Shown in pieces: positions 27,223 to 37,894 of a DNA stretch of 64,000 bases. Both the position numbers and the translations under genes were made by a program. Numbering within the stretch: position 1 is the first letter of the stretch; every line of letters starts with the position of its first letter. Under the pieces are notes generated by a model that saw nothing but the letters and a program-made list of their open reading frames with translations, ran no database searches and was not told the origin of the DNA. Where the stretch lies: contig NZ_CP151802.1 of NCBI RefSeq assembly GCF_038446665.1, forward strand, positions 1,550,001-1,614,000. The letters are read 5' to 3'. The stretch is from Lysobacter sp. FW306-1B-D06B (lineage in GTDB: Bacteria; Pseudomonadota; Gammaproteobacteria; Xanthomonadales; Xanthomonadaceae).

Positions 27223-28554
27223 ATGACCCGACTGATTTCCTACGCTCAGAATTTCGAAGACGTCATGCTCTGGCGGGCCCTCGGCCATGTCGAGCACGGC
27301 TCCTACATCGACATCGGCGCGCAGAGCCCCGACGAGGACTCGGTCAGCCGCATGTTCTACGAACAGGGCTGGCGGGGAATCCATGTGGACGCGGCCACCA
27401 CGTACGCGCAGCAGCTGCGCGCTGCACGTCCGGACGAAGTGGTCATCCATGCGGCCGTCTCCGACACGCCGGGCACGCTCTCGTTCTACGAGATGCCCAA
27501 GACCGGTCTGAGCACGCTGGATCCAACACTGGCCGAGCGCCACTCCAGCAAGTTCGAAGTCATCGAAACCGTCGTGCCCTCCATTACGCTCGACGAAGTG
27601 CTCGCGCGTGCCCCCGGTGACGTGCACTGGTTGAAGGTGGATGTCGAGGGCGCCGAGACCTCGGTGCTGCGCAGCTGGCGCGAATCGCCCGTGCGGCCCT
27701 GGGTCGTCGTCGTGGAGAGCACGCTGCCGATGACGAAGGTGGAAAACCACCACGAGTGGGATCCCATCCTTGTCGAGAAGGGGTACGAGTTCGTCTACTT
27801 CGACGGCCTCAACCGCTTCTACGTTTCCTCCGAGCACCCCGAACTCGTCGCGGCATTCGCAGTGCCGCCGAACGTGTTCGATGGCGTGTCGTTGAGCGGC
27901 ACGGCGACGTCCGCCTTTGGCGCGCGGTGGCGCGAGCAATGGGCCGAGCAGGAGCGCAAGTGGAGCAACGAGCTGGCCGCTTCCGAGTCGAACGTGGCGG
28001 GTCTTCGGCGTGACCTTGAAAACGTCGAAAGCGCGCGCAACCGGCTCGATGAACTGCTCAAGGAACAGCTTGCCCAGGGACAGTGGCTTGCGCGGGAGTG
28101 GAAGCAGTCACACGAAACCATCGCCAACCTGCGCGAGCAGGCGCATCGTTGGGAACTGGAAGCGCAGCAGGGTCAACATCAGGTGGCCCTGATGGCGAGC
28201 AGCTTGTCGTGGCGAGTGACGTGGCCGATCCGTTTCACTGGACGCGTGTTGCGCATGCTGTTTCGCTCGCCAGCCAAATTCGTGGGCGCGGCGAAAAGAG
28301 GGGTGAAGCGGGGCGCAAGCCCGTTCTTCGTCGCCGTCGCCGGCCCGATCAACCGTCGACCGGCACTGAGGGGTTTTATCGTGGGACTCGTCCCGAGCGC
28401 GGACGCGCGCCTCAGGGCCTGGGAGCAAACCGCGCGGATGCAGACGCTCGTCGCGGCCAGCAGCGAGCCGGTGAAGGCCGATGAAGTCCTCTCCGTCCGC
28501 GGTCAGCAGTTCTTGCATGCCTTGCGTGAGGCTTCGAGAAAGGGAGCGGCGTGA
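27223..28554 (+). CDS. FkbM-family methyltransferase with a C-terminal coiled-coil extension
   Basis: A 443-aa protein. Residues 1 to about 215 form an FkbM methyltransferase: ISYAQNFEDVMLWRAL, the SAM site YIDIGAQSPDEDSVS, and LKVDVEGAETSVLRSW. A Glu/Arg-rich coiled coil follows (about 245-325), then a basic, hydrophobic segment RVTWPIRFTGRVLRMLF that may lie on the membrane. The coiled coil recalls the molecular rulers of chain-terminating methyltransferases such as WbdD. The role as glycan cap/methyl terminator is inferred from this and from the Wzt CBD. Confidence 0.8.
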   Translation: MTRLISYAQNFEDVMLWRALGHVEHGSYIDIGAQSPDEDSVSRMFYEQGWRGIHVDAATTYAQQLRAARPDEVVIHAAVSDTPGTLSFYEMPKTGLSTLDPTLAERHSSKFEVIETVVPSITLDEVLARAPGDVHWLKVDVEGAETSVLRSWRESPVRPWVVVVESTLPMTKVENHHEWDPILVEKGYEFVYFDGLNRFYVSSEHPELVAAFAVPPNVFDGVSLSGTATSAFGARWREQWAEQERKWSNELAASESNVAGLRRDLENVESARNRLDELLKEQLAQGQWLAREWKQSHETIANLREQAHRWELEAQQGQHQVALMASSLSWRVTWPIRFTGRVLRMLFRSPAKFVGAAKRGVKRGASPFFVAVAGPINRRPALRGFIVGLVPSADARLRAWEQTARMQTLVAASSEPVKADEVLSVRGQQFLHALREASRKGAA

Positions 28555-31493
28555 TGAGGGTCGTGATCGATTTGCAGGGTGCGCAGAGTGTCAGCCGGTT
28601 CCGCGGGATCGGACGTTACTCGCTGTCACTCGCCCAGGCGATGGCCGGGCAGGCAGGCGATCACGAGATCCTCATCGCTCTCAACGGCGCGCTGGCCGAC
28701 AGCATCGAGCCGCTCCGCGAAGCATTCAGCGGCCTGCTGCCATCGGATGCGATCCGCGTGTGGCACCCTTCTGGCGGCCACCTCTCGCCCGCGCGTCGCG
28801 TGGCCGATGAGATCCTCCGGGAGTGTTTCCTGACGGGGCTCAAGCCCGACTTCGTGCATGTCACCAGCCTTTTCGAAGGCATGAGCGACGCAGCCGTCAC
28901 CAGCATCGGCCGATTCTCCGGGCGAACCCCGGTGGCCCCCACGCTGTACGACCTGATTCCGTACATCCATCGCGAGAAGTACCTGTCGGACCCGGCGTCT
29001 GCGACCTGGTACCTGTCCAAGATCGACCAGCTCAAGCGTGCCAACCTGCTGCTGGCGATTTCCGAATCCGCGCGGCAGGAGGCGGTGGAGTACCTGGAGT
29101 TTCCGTCCGACGCGGTGGTCAACATTTCCTCTGCCGCCGATGACCGGTTCCGCCGCATCGAGGTGAGCGCGGAAGCGGAGCTGGCACTTCGCAGCAAGCT
29201 TGGCTTGGTGCGTCCCTTCGTGATGTACACCGGCGGGATCGATTACCGGAAGAACATCGAGGGGCTCATTCGTGCCTTCGCGGCCCTCCCGCCCGATGTC
29301 CGCCGCGCGCACCAGTTGGCTGTCGTGTGCTCCGTGACGGACGACAGCCGGCAGACGCTGCATGCAATCGCACGCTCGGCAGGGCTGGAGGAATCCGAAC
29401 TCGTCCTGACAGGCTTCGTGTCCGACGACGAACTCGTTGCGCTCTACAACCTCAGCAAGGCGTTCGTGTTTCCCTCCATCCATGAGGGATTCGGCCTGCC
29501 GGTGCTTGAGGCGATGCATTGCGGCACGCCCGTGATCGCGGCGGATGCATCGAGCCTTCCCGAAGTAGTGGGACGGCGCGATGCGCTTTTCAATCCGCGC
29601 TCCGACCAGGCGATGACGGCCAAGATGTTCGAGGTGCTGACGAACGAAGCATTCCGCGCCGATCTCGTCGGCCATGGGTACGAACAGGCGCAGCGATTCT
29701 CCTGGCAGGAAAGCGCGCGTCGCGCCCTTGGGGCGTTCGAAGAATCCGCTCGGCGCGCTACCGCGTCGGATCAGACCGCCGTTGCCGTTCCCGCGCGGCG
29801 TCCTCGCTTGGCACTGCTTACCCCGCTGCCGCCAGAGCGGAGCGGGATCGCGAACTACAGCACGGAGCTCATCCCGGAGCTGTCGCGCTTCTACGAGATC
29901 GACGTGATCGTGGCGCAGGATGAGTTCGTCGCGCCACAGGTCAGCGCGTGCGCCGAGGTGCGCAGTGTGGAATGGTTCGTGCAACACCACGCGGACTACG
30001 AACGGATCGTCTATCAGGTCGGCAATTCGCAGTTCCATGCGCACATGTTCGATCTCATGCGGACGAACCCGGGTGTGGTCGTACTGCACGATTTCTTCCT
30101 CAGCGGCATTCGCGCGCATTTGGCGCTGAGCAGCGACAAGCCACAGCTATGGATGCAGGACCTCTTCCGCTCTCATGGGTATCCGGCGCTACTGGATAAC
30201 GCTTCGTCGACTGACATAGCGCGCATGATCTTCAAGTATCCCTGCAACTTCGATGTGCTCGGTGAGAACATTGGGCTGATCGTCCATTCGCGCTACGCGC
30301 AGCGCCTGGGCAATGCATGGTATGGCGCGGGCACCAGCGATGCGTGGGCCGAGATTCCGCATCTGCGCGCTCCGCCGACGAGGATCGATCGCGAGGAGGC
30401 TCGCCGGCAGCTCGGCATCGACCCCGATGACTTCGTAGTATGCAGTTTTGGGCATGTCGCTCCGACGAAGCTGAGCGCGCGGCTGCTCGATGCGTGGTCA
30501 GCGTCGGAGCTATCGCGCCAGGCAAAGTCGCAGTTGGTGTTCGTCGGAGAGAACTACACCGGCGACTACGGCATACGCCTGCAGCACGAAATCGACGAAA
30601 AGCGCCTCGGCGGCCAGGTCAACATCACGGGATGGGCGGATACGGAAACGTACCAAGCCTACTTGGCTGCGGCGGATGTGGCGGTCCAGTTGCGAACCCT
30701 CTCCAGAGGCGAAACGTCGGGCGCGGTCTATGACTGCATGAATTACGGCCTTGCCACCGTCGTGAACGCCAACGGGGCCATGGCCGATCTGCCTCGAGAG
30801 GCCGTGCTTGTCGTGGATGACGAGTTCGCCGATGCCGAATTGGTCGCGGCTTTGGAATCTCTCTGGCGCGATGAAGCCTTCCGCAAGGAACTGGGGCGCA
30901 ACGCGGCTCGGATCGTGGCAGAGAAGCACGCGCCTCGCGCATGCGCAGAGCAGTACCATCAGCGCATTGAGGCATTCTATGAAGCGCAGCGCGACGGCGA
31001 GCTGGCTCTGGTCAGGGAGATCGGCACCCACGCCGCGCAAGCAAGCGAGCGCGACCTTATCGCCATCGCGGAGTCGGCTGCCCTCACGTTTCCGGCACGC
31101 CTGCCGGCGCGCCAATGGCTTATTGATGTCACGGGTGCTCCCTCTGAGGGGCAGTCGGGTTGGGCGGAGTTCTCACAGGTCGTGCGGAACGCGCTTGCGG
31201 CCACTCGTCCGGGGTGGCGTACCGAACTCGTTCACATTCGTCAGGACGAGCATTGCTATCGCTATGCCCGCAAGCTGGCCATGTCGCTGCTCGAACTGCC
31301 GGCCGACGTACTCAATGACGACGTACTGGAACTTCAGCAAGGCGACGTTGTCACCTGCTGGGCGAGCGAAGCTGAACGCGGCGTGGTTCAGCGCGATCTG
31401 CTTGCCCGCCTGCGAGTTCGCGGTGCGCAGCTGGACGTGGCCAATGGCGTTGCCACGCTACGTAGCCCGAACCTCGTGGCCAACGAAGTATGA
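28554..31493 (+). CDS. Large bifunctional GT4-type glycosyltransferase
   Basis: A 979-aa protein with two GT-B domains. The first (about 1-400) begins IDLQGAQSVSRFRGIGRYS and has the E-x7-E motif in HEGFGLPVLE (Glu311, Glu319). The second (about 410-800) begins LALLTPLPPERSGIANYS and has RGETSGAVYDCM (Glu720, Asp727), where the second acidic residue is Asp. About 150 residues follow without a clear domain. Such multi-domain enzymes build repeating homopolymers. A GTG at 28551 is an alternative start; the ATG at 28554 shares its first base with the previous stop. Confidence 0.88.
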   Translation: MRVVIDLQGAQSVSRFRGIGRYSLSLAQAMAGQAGDHEILIALNGALADSIEPLREAFSGLLPSDAIRVWHPSGGHLSPARRVADEILRECFLTGLKPDFVHVTSLFEGMSDAAVTSIGRFSGRTPVAPTLYDLIPYIHREKYLSDPASATWYLSKIDQLKRANLLLAISESARQEAVEYLEFPSDAVVNISSAADDRFRRIEVSAEAELALRSKLGLVRPFVMYTGGIDYRKNIEGLIRAFAALPPDVRRAHQLAVVCSVTDDSRQTLHAIARSAGLEESELVLTGFVSDDELVALYNLSKAFVFPSIHEGFGLPVLEAMHCGTPVIAADASSLPEVVGRRDALFNPRSDQAMTAKMFEVLTNEAFRADLVGHGYEQAQRFSWQESARRALGAFEESARRATASDQTAVAVPARRPRLALLTPLPPERSGIANYSTELIPELSRFYEIDVIVAQDEFVAPQVSACAEVRSVEWFVQHHADYERIVYQVGNSQFHAHMFDLMRTNPGVVVLHDFFLSGIRAHLALSSDKPQLWMQDLFRSHGYPALLDNASSTDIARMIFKYPCNFDVLGENIGLIVHSRYAQRLGNAWYGAGTSDAWAEIPHLRAPPTRIDREEARRQLGIDPDDFVVCSFGHVAPTKLSARLLDAWSASELSRQAKSQLVFVGENYTGDYGIRLQHEIDEKRLGGQVNITGWADTETYQAYLAAADVAVQLRTLSRGETSGAVYDCMNYGLATVVNANGAMADLPREAVLVVDDEFADAELVAALESLWRDEAFRKELGRNAARIVAEKHAPRACAEQYHQRIEAFYEAQRDGELALVREIGTHAAQASERDLIAIAESAALTFPARLPARQWLIDVTGAPSEGQSGWAEFSQVVRNALAATRPGWRTELVHIRQDEHCYRYARKLAMSLLELPADVLNDDVLELQQGDVVTCWASEAERGVVQRDLLARLRVRGAQLDVANGVATLRSPNLVANEV

Positions 31494-31525
31494 TGCCGCG
31501 CTTGGTTTTTGGAAGATTTACTTAA

Positions 31526-33452
<1,927 letters not shown>

Positions 33453-33498
33453 AAGCCGGGCCGCTGCCTGCCCACAGGGCGCAATAAGGGGGATTGGA

Positions 33499-35589
33499 AT
33501 GTCGAGCGGTTGGGGATTGACCGGCGGCCAGTGGGAACGTCACCACGTTGCCGCGGCGCGCGTTGCGAAGATGGCGCTGCTGGTGGTGCTGGCGTGCAAT
33601 CTGGCGCTGATGATGGACTACGTCTTCTTCGGCTACTTCGGATACTTCCATTCTGATTCTGCGGCCAAGAATCTTCTGGCGCAGGAAATGTACGAGGCCG
33701 GTTCGTACTTCCCGCCGGACTGGACATACGTGAATGGCGACCTCATGGTCGTGTTCGGGCAGCTCTTCATCCTGCCGTTCCTTCCATTCGCGAAGAATGG
33801 TTACTTGCTGCATGCAATCGCGGGTGCAGTGACGTCGCTGCTGGTGCTCTGGGGAACCTGGCTGGCGGCCGGCATCGCGATACGGTCGGCCTGGATCCGC
33901 CTGCTCTGCGTGGCGATCGTCGCCAGCGGTCTGTCGCTACAGGTCGCCGAGAATTTTTTCGGCCAGGGGTCTTACGGCGCCGTGTTCTATCTCGCCTGTT
34001 TTCAGGTCTACCTGGCATGGCGATTCATGCAGGCCGACGGGCGCAGTAACTGGCTGTGGGGCGCTCTGCTTGCCATCGTTGTCACGCTGGCTTTCTGGAG
34101 CAATACGCAGCGCGCAGCGGCCTCGTACGCGTTGCCGCTGTTGGCGGTGATCGCGGTCGACGTCCTCTTCCGCGCGTGGAGTTCGGGCTTTCACGTGGAC
34201 CAGCGGCTGCGAAAGTCCATTGTCCTTGCCGGAATCATCCTTGGCGCAGGATTGCTTGGCGCTGTCCTTCACGCGGCGGTGCTCGCGCGAGTGGACAACA
34301 TCCAGGGGGCCGGCATGGCCCGTTGGCTGAACCCCGGCGAGATGATGCGCAATCTTGGGTTCACGCTGCAGGGCGTGCTGGAGATCTTTGGCGCGATGCC
34401 GACGGCGGGCGCCGATGTGGTCGGATTGGTGGGTGCATACCAGGCTGTGCGCTTCATCGCGGGGTTGGCACTCGTGCCGCTCATCGTCGTGGCACTCATC
34501 GCCGAAATCCGTAATCCACAACCGGGACGTCGCTTCCTGGCGGCTTTTGCGGCAGCGTCGCTGGTGCTGTTCTGCTTTCTGCAGGCGACGACCACGATTC
34601 CGGATATGTCGAATCCTGCGTTCTCCTCCCGGTATCTCGTGCCTTCGGTCGTGCTTTCGCTCCTGGTCGTGGTGGCCCATGCGTTCGATCCGAACGCGCG
34701 GCCCCTGTTCCGTGTGACCGGCGTGCTCGTTTCGCTCGTGCTGCTTGGGAGCGGCATTTCCCCCGACAATCCCATATCGCGCCCGCAGGTTCATCGGCCT
34801 GAGAACCTTCAGACGCCGGTAGTCGGATGGCTGAAGGAGCAGGGCTTGCGCTATGGCTACGGCTCGTACTGGAATGCCGGCGCACTGACGGTGATGGGCG
34901 ATTCACGCTTCAAGGTTCGGCAGATCCAGATCGTGCGCGGCTTGCCAAGGCCCATGTTCCATCTGTCTTCCGAACGCTGGTATCGCCCTGATGCGTGGCA
35001 GGGCAAGACATTCTTCGTACTGACTGACGAGGAACTTGCCGCGCTCGACATGCCGCTGCTGACTTCCCTGATTGGCGACGTGGTCCAGAGCGAAAAGTTG
35101 GGCAAGTTCACCGTGCTCGTCTTTCCGCGCAACCCGGCAGATATTCTGCCCGGCTGGGACGACGAGCTGAGGCGGCCGCTGCGGCTCACGCCCTCGCCGA
35201 TGTCGATGCACAACGTGGGCGAACTGGTCCAGCCCGCAGGTGGAGCGCCCATGCTGGTCAGCAAAGGCACGAGCGGCTATCTCCACTTCGGCCCATACGT
35301 GAAGCTCGAGGACGGCCAGTACAGTGCCACGTTCGATATTGAAGTGACGGGCACTCCGCGGCCAGGCGTCGCGCATCTGGACGTCGTGGCGAATGCGGGC
35401 GCCGATGTACGCGCTGTCGGTGCGCCTACGCGCGCCGGGCGGCAGCGCGTCACGCTCCCGTTCGATCTGCCCCGTGATGTCAGCGATCTGGAGATCCGCG
35501 TCCTCACCGACGGCTCCAGCGAACTTCGCCTGTACGGCATCCAGTTGCAGCGTCGCGGCCCGGTCGCGGGCAAGCCGCCCAAGCCTTGA
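33499..35589 (+). CDS. GT-C-like integral membrane glycosyltransferase
   Basis: A 696-aa inner-membrane protein with about 10-12 hydrophobic spans in residues 20-430 and a soluble periplasmic C-terminus. After the first span, YFHSDSAAKNLLAQEM places Asp53 in the first loop, as the catalytic Asp of GT-C (ArnT/PMT-like) enzymes. The C-terminal ~100 residues (YLHFGPYVKLEDGQYSATFDI...) look like a beta-sandwich carbohydrate-binding module. Such enzymes use polyprenyl-phosphate sugars in the periplasm. The ATG at 33499 has a GGGGGA site. The family is not recognised precisely. Confidence 0.7.
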   Translation: MSSGWGLTGGQWERHHVAAARVAKMALLVVLACNLALMMDYVFFGYFGYFHSDSAAKNLLAQEMYEAGSYFPPDWTYVNGDLMVVFGQLFILPFLPFAKNGYLLHAIAGAVTSLLVLWGTWLAAGIAIRSAWIRLLCVAIVASGLSLQVAENFFGQGSYGAVFYLACFQVYLAWRFMQADGRSNWLWGALLAIVVTLAFWSNTQRAAASYALPLLAVIAVDVLFRAWSSGFHVDQRLRKSIVLAGIILGAGLLGAVLHAAVLARVDNIQGAGMARWLNPGEMMRNLGFTLQGVLEIFGAMPTAGADVVGLVGAYQAVRFIAGLALVPLIVVALIAEIRNPQPGRRFLAAFAAASLVLFCFLQATTTIPDMSNPAFSSRYLVPSVVLSLLVVVAHAFDPNARPLFRVTGVLVSLVLLGSGISPDNPISRPQVHRPENLQTPVVGWLKEQGLRYGYGSYWNAGALTVMGDSRFKVRQIQIVRGLPRPMFHLSSERWYRPDAWQGKTFFVLTDEELAALDMPLLTSLIGDVVQSEKLGKFTVLVFPRNPADILPGWDDELRRPLRLTPSPMSMHNVGELVQPAGGAPMLVSKGTSGYLHFGPYVKLEDGQYSATFDIEVTGTPRPGVAHLDVVANAGADVRAVGAPTRAGRQRVTLPFDLPRDVSDLEIRVLTDGSSELRLYGIQLQRRGPVAGKPPKP

Positions 35590-35596
35590 GAAAAGA

Positions 35597-35623
35597 AAAG
35601 GCGGCCGTCACCGGCCGCCTTTT
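35597..35623. terminator. Bidirectional terminator between the two polysaccharide operons
   Basis: AAAAGGCGGCCG-GTCA-CGGCCGCCTTTT type hairpin with A and T tracts on both sides, between the convergent GT-C-like and WecE genes. Confidence 0.93.
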
Positions 35624-35650
35624 CTCGTCTGCCCCGAATGCCTGCGGCGA

Positions 35651-36790
35651 TCAGGCGCCGAGCATGACGCCCAGCGCTTCGTCCGCCGCTTCCAGGACGC
35701 GATCGAGCTGCGGTTCCAGTCCCACCCAAAGGGGCAGCCGCACCAGACGATCGCTGGTCGTGTCGGTCACCGGCAACTCGCCATGGGCACGGCCGCACTG
35801 AAGGCCGGTCGGTGCGCTGTGCAGCGGGATGTAGTGGAACACCGTGCCCACGCCGGACTCCTTCATCCGCGCCATGAAGCGCGTGCGGTGCTCCAGGCTC
35901 GGCATCAGCAGGTAGTACATGTGCGCGTTGTGCCCGCAATGCTCCGGAACGATCGGGCGGCGCAGCAGGCCATCGGCCTCGTGGCGTTCGGCCCAGGCGT
36001 GGTAGCGATCCCAGATGGCGATGCGGCGACGGGTGATCTCGTCGCCCTCGTCCATCTGCGCGGCCAGGAACGCGGCGATGAGTTCGCTCGGCAGGTAGGA
36101 AGAACCCTTGTCGACCCAGGTGTACTTGTCGACCTGGCCGCGGAAGAACTTGCTGCGGTTGGTGCCCTTCTCGCGGATGATCTCGGCACGCTCGGCGAAC
36201 GTCTCGTCGCGAACGATCAGCGCGCCGCCTTCGCCCGAGATGATGTTCTTCGTCTCGTGGAAGCTCATCGCGCCAAGTTCGCCGATCGCGCCCAGCGGTC
36301 GTCCCTTGTAGGTGGAGTAGATGCCCTGTGCGGCGTCTTCCACGACGTGCAGGCCATGACGACGGGCGATGTCCATGATGGCGTCCATCTCGCACGCGAC
36401 ACCGGCGTAGTGCACGACGCAAATGGCTTTCGTGCGCGGCGTGATCGCGGCTTCGATCAGGCGCTCATCGAGGTTGAGCGTGTCCGGCCGGATGTCGACG
36501 AACACCGGTATGGCGCCCCGCAACACGAAGGCGTTGGCGGTCGAAACGAACGTGAAGGACGGCATGATCACTTCGTCGCCGGGCTCCAGGTCCAGGAGCA
36601 GGGCTGCCATCTCCAGCGCCGCGGTGCACGAGTGCGTGAGCAGCGCGCGGCGGGCCCCGGTGTGCTGCTCCAGCCACTGGTTGCAGCGCTTGGTGAAGAT
36701 CCCATCGCCCGACAGATGGCCATTGGTGTGCGCCTGGGCGATGTTCGACAGCTCGCGGCCCGTCATATAGGGCTTGTTGAACGGAATCAC
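35651..36790 (-). CDS. wecE: dTDP-4-amino-4,6-dideoxygalactose transaminase (WecE/RffA)
   Basis: A 379-aa PLP aminotransferase that would convert dTDP-4-keto-6-deoxyglucose to dTDP-Fuc4N. The match with enterobacterial WecE is high along the chain: MIPFNKPYMTG, RRALLTHSCTAALEMAALLL, PSFTFVSTANAFVLRG, VHYAGVACEMD, SFHETKN with PLP Lys181, and EIIREKGTNRSKFFRGQVDKYTW. The GTG at 36790 (GGAG 7 bases upstream) gives the family N-terminus. It is the last gene of the minus operon. The donor nucleotide sugar genes rmlA/rmlB are not in the window. Confidence 0.92.
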   Translation of the reverse strand: MIPFNKPYMTGRELSNIAQAHTNGHLSGDGIFTKRCNQWLEQHTGARRALLTHSCTAALEMAALLLDLEPGDEVIMPSFTFVSTANAFVLRGAIPVFVDIRPDTLNLDERLIEAAITPRTKAICVVHYAGVACEMDAIMDIARRHGLHVVEDAAQGIYSTYKGRPLGAIGELGAMSFHETKNIISGEGGALIVRDETFAERAEIIREKGTNRSKFFRGQVDKYTWVDKGSSYLPSELIAAFLAAQMDEGDEITRRRIAIWDRYHAWAERHEADGLLRRPIVPEHCGHNAHMYYLLMPSLEHRTRFMARMKESGVGTVFHYIPLHSAPTGLQCGRAHGELPVTDTTSDRLVRLPLWVGLEPQLDRVLEAADEALGVMLGA

Positions 36791-36821
36791 TGGAAGCTCC
36801 GGGTTTCCTGGGGCGCTGCGT

Positions 36822-37445
36822 TCAGCGCGTGCATTCGAGGATGCAGTGGGTGTAAGGCACGTAGAGCATGTCATGCCGCACGGTCGTCTTCACCGAGCCG
36901 AACGCTTGCGTCGCAAGGGACGTGTACTGCCCGGGTTCGCGGATGTTCTGCCCTCGGTCCTTGAGGATGATCGTGCGTGCCATGCCGGACTGGTCCGGGA
37001 CGAGGGTGCCGTCGATGGTGATGAGTCGGCCGCCCGGGCGCAGCTTGTTCCAGGCCGTCCGCATCAGGGCGGCCGCACGATCGTCGTCGAGGTGGTGCAG
37101 CAGGCCGATGGCCAGGGCAATGTCGGCGCCGCCGTCGTGCGCAGTGTCCTGGTAGTCGGCGACGTCGATGCACTCGAAGCTGCCGCGATCACCGAAGCGC
37201 CGGCGCGCTGCGTCGATATAATCCTGCGACAGGTCGAAGCCGATGTAGCGAACGTGCTCGGGCAGGTGGCGCAGCATTTCGGCCGTGCCGCAGCCGATGT
37301 CGAACACGAGGTCGCCCTGCTCGGGCCGGATGTAATCGCGGACCAGGATGCGGCGACTGCGTTCGGCACCCAGTATCCGCTGGGTCAGATCGTAGACGAC
37401 GGCCGAGGAGAGTACCGAACGAACGCCATGGGTGATCTGTGCCAC
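36822..37445 (-). CDS. SAM-dependent class I methyltransferase
   Basis: A 207-aa methyltransferase. Motif I is DLVFDIGCGTAEML, followed by YIGFDLSQDYIDAAR and ALAIGLLHHLDDDRAAALM, and LRPGGRLITIDGT. The GTG at 37445 with AGGAA upstream is chosen because it begins just after the membrane-protein gene (2-base gap). It lies between a wecE-like gene and an SMR-like gene, so a lipid carrier or sugar is a plausible acceptor; the actual substrate is unknown. Confidence 0.85.
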   Translation of the reverse strand: MAQITHGVRSVLSSAVVYDLTQRILGAERSRRILVRDYIRPEQGDLVFDIGCGTAEMLRHLPEHVRYIGFDLSQDYIDAARRRFGDRGSFECIDVADYQDTAHDGGADIALAIGLLHHLDDDRAAALMRTAWNKLRPGGRLITIDGTLVPDQSGMARTIILKDRGQNIREPGQYTSLATQAFGSVKTTVRHDMLYVPYTHCILECTR

Positions 37446-37447
37446 GT

Positions 37448-37813
37448 CTAGATTCCTGATCGTGAAAGAACGATGACACCGGCGATCACCAGCGCAGTGC
37501 CGCCGACCTTGTGCATGTCGAAATTCTCGTGGAACAGCCAGGCGGCCAGCAGCGCCACCAGCGGGAAACTCAGGGCGGTGAAAGGATACGCCTTGCTCAG
37601 CGGCAATCGGCTGATGGCGGCCATCCAGCACAGCGATGCGCCGAACGCCGCGGCAAAGGCGCTGATGACCCATGGATTCAACAACAGCGTCAGGATCGGA
37701 CGCAGCGTCAGGTTCTCGATGGTCGCCGTCGGATTCAGGCCAACCTGCCATTTCAGGACGATCTGACCGTACACGGTCAGCAGGATCGTCAGGGCGATGA
37801 AGACATAGCTCAC
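37448..37813 (-). CDS. SMR/EamA-like four-helix membrane protein (candidate flippase subunit)
   Basis: A 121-aa inner-membrane protein with four spans: YVFIALTILLTVYGQIVLKW, ILTLLLNPWVISAFAAAFG, ALSFPLVALLAAWLF and GGTALVIAGVIVLS. It is of the small multidrug-resistance/ArnE-ArnF size class. In a sugar operon such proteins flip undecaprenyl-phosphate sugars rather than export drugs. The acidic residue typical of EmrE (Glu14) is absent from span 1, which also argues against drug efflux. Confidence 0.75.
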   Translation of the reverse strand: MSYVFIALTILLTVYGQIVLKWQVGLNPTATIENLTLRPILTLLLNPWVISAFAAAFGASLCWMAAISRLPLSKAYPFTALSFPLVALLAAWLFHENFDMHKVGGTALVIAGVIVLSRSGI

Positions 37814-37894
37814 GGTATTTCCTGGTTCTGTGGGCGGGCGGCCCCTGGGGCGGTGCCCGGCCCGGGCGATTCTGGGACCGGCGTGCGGACGGCG

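Noticed and set aside
37448..37813. Multidrug efflux SMR pump
   Set aside because: Lacks the conserved Glu of the first span of EmrE and sits in a sugar operon, so lipid-linked sugar flipping fits better.
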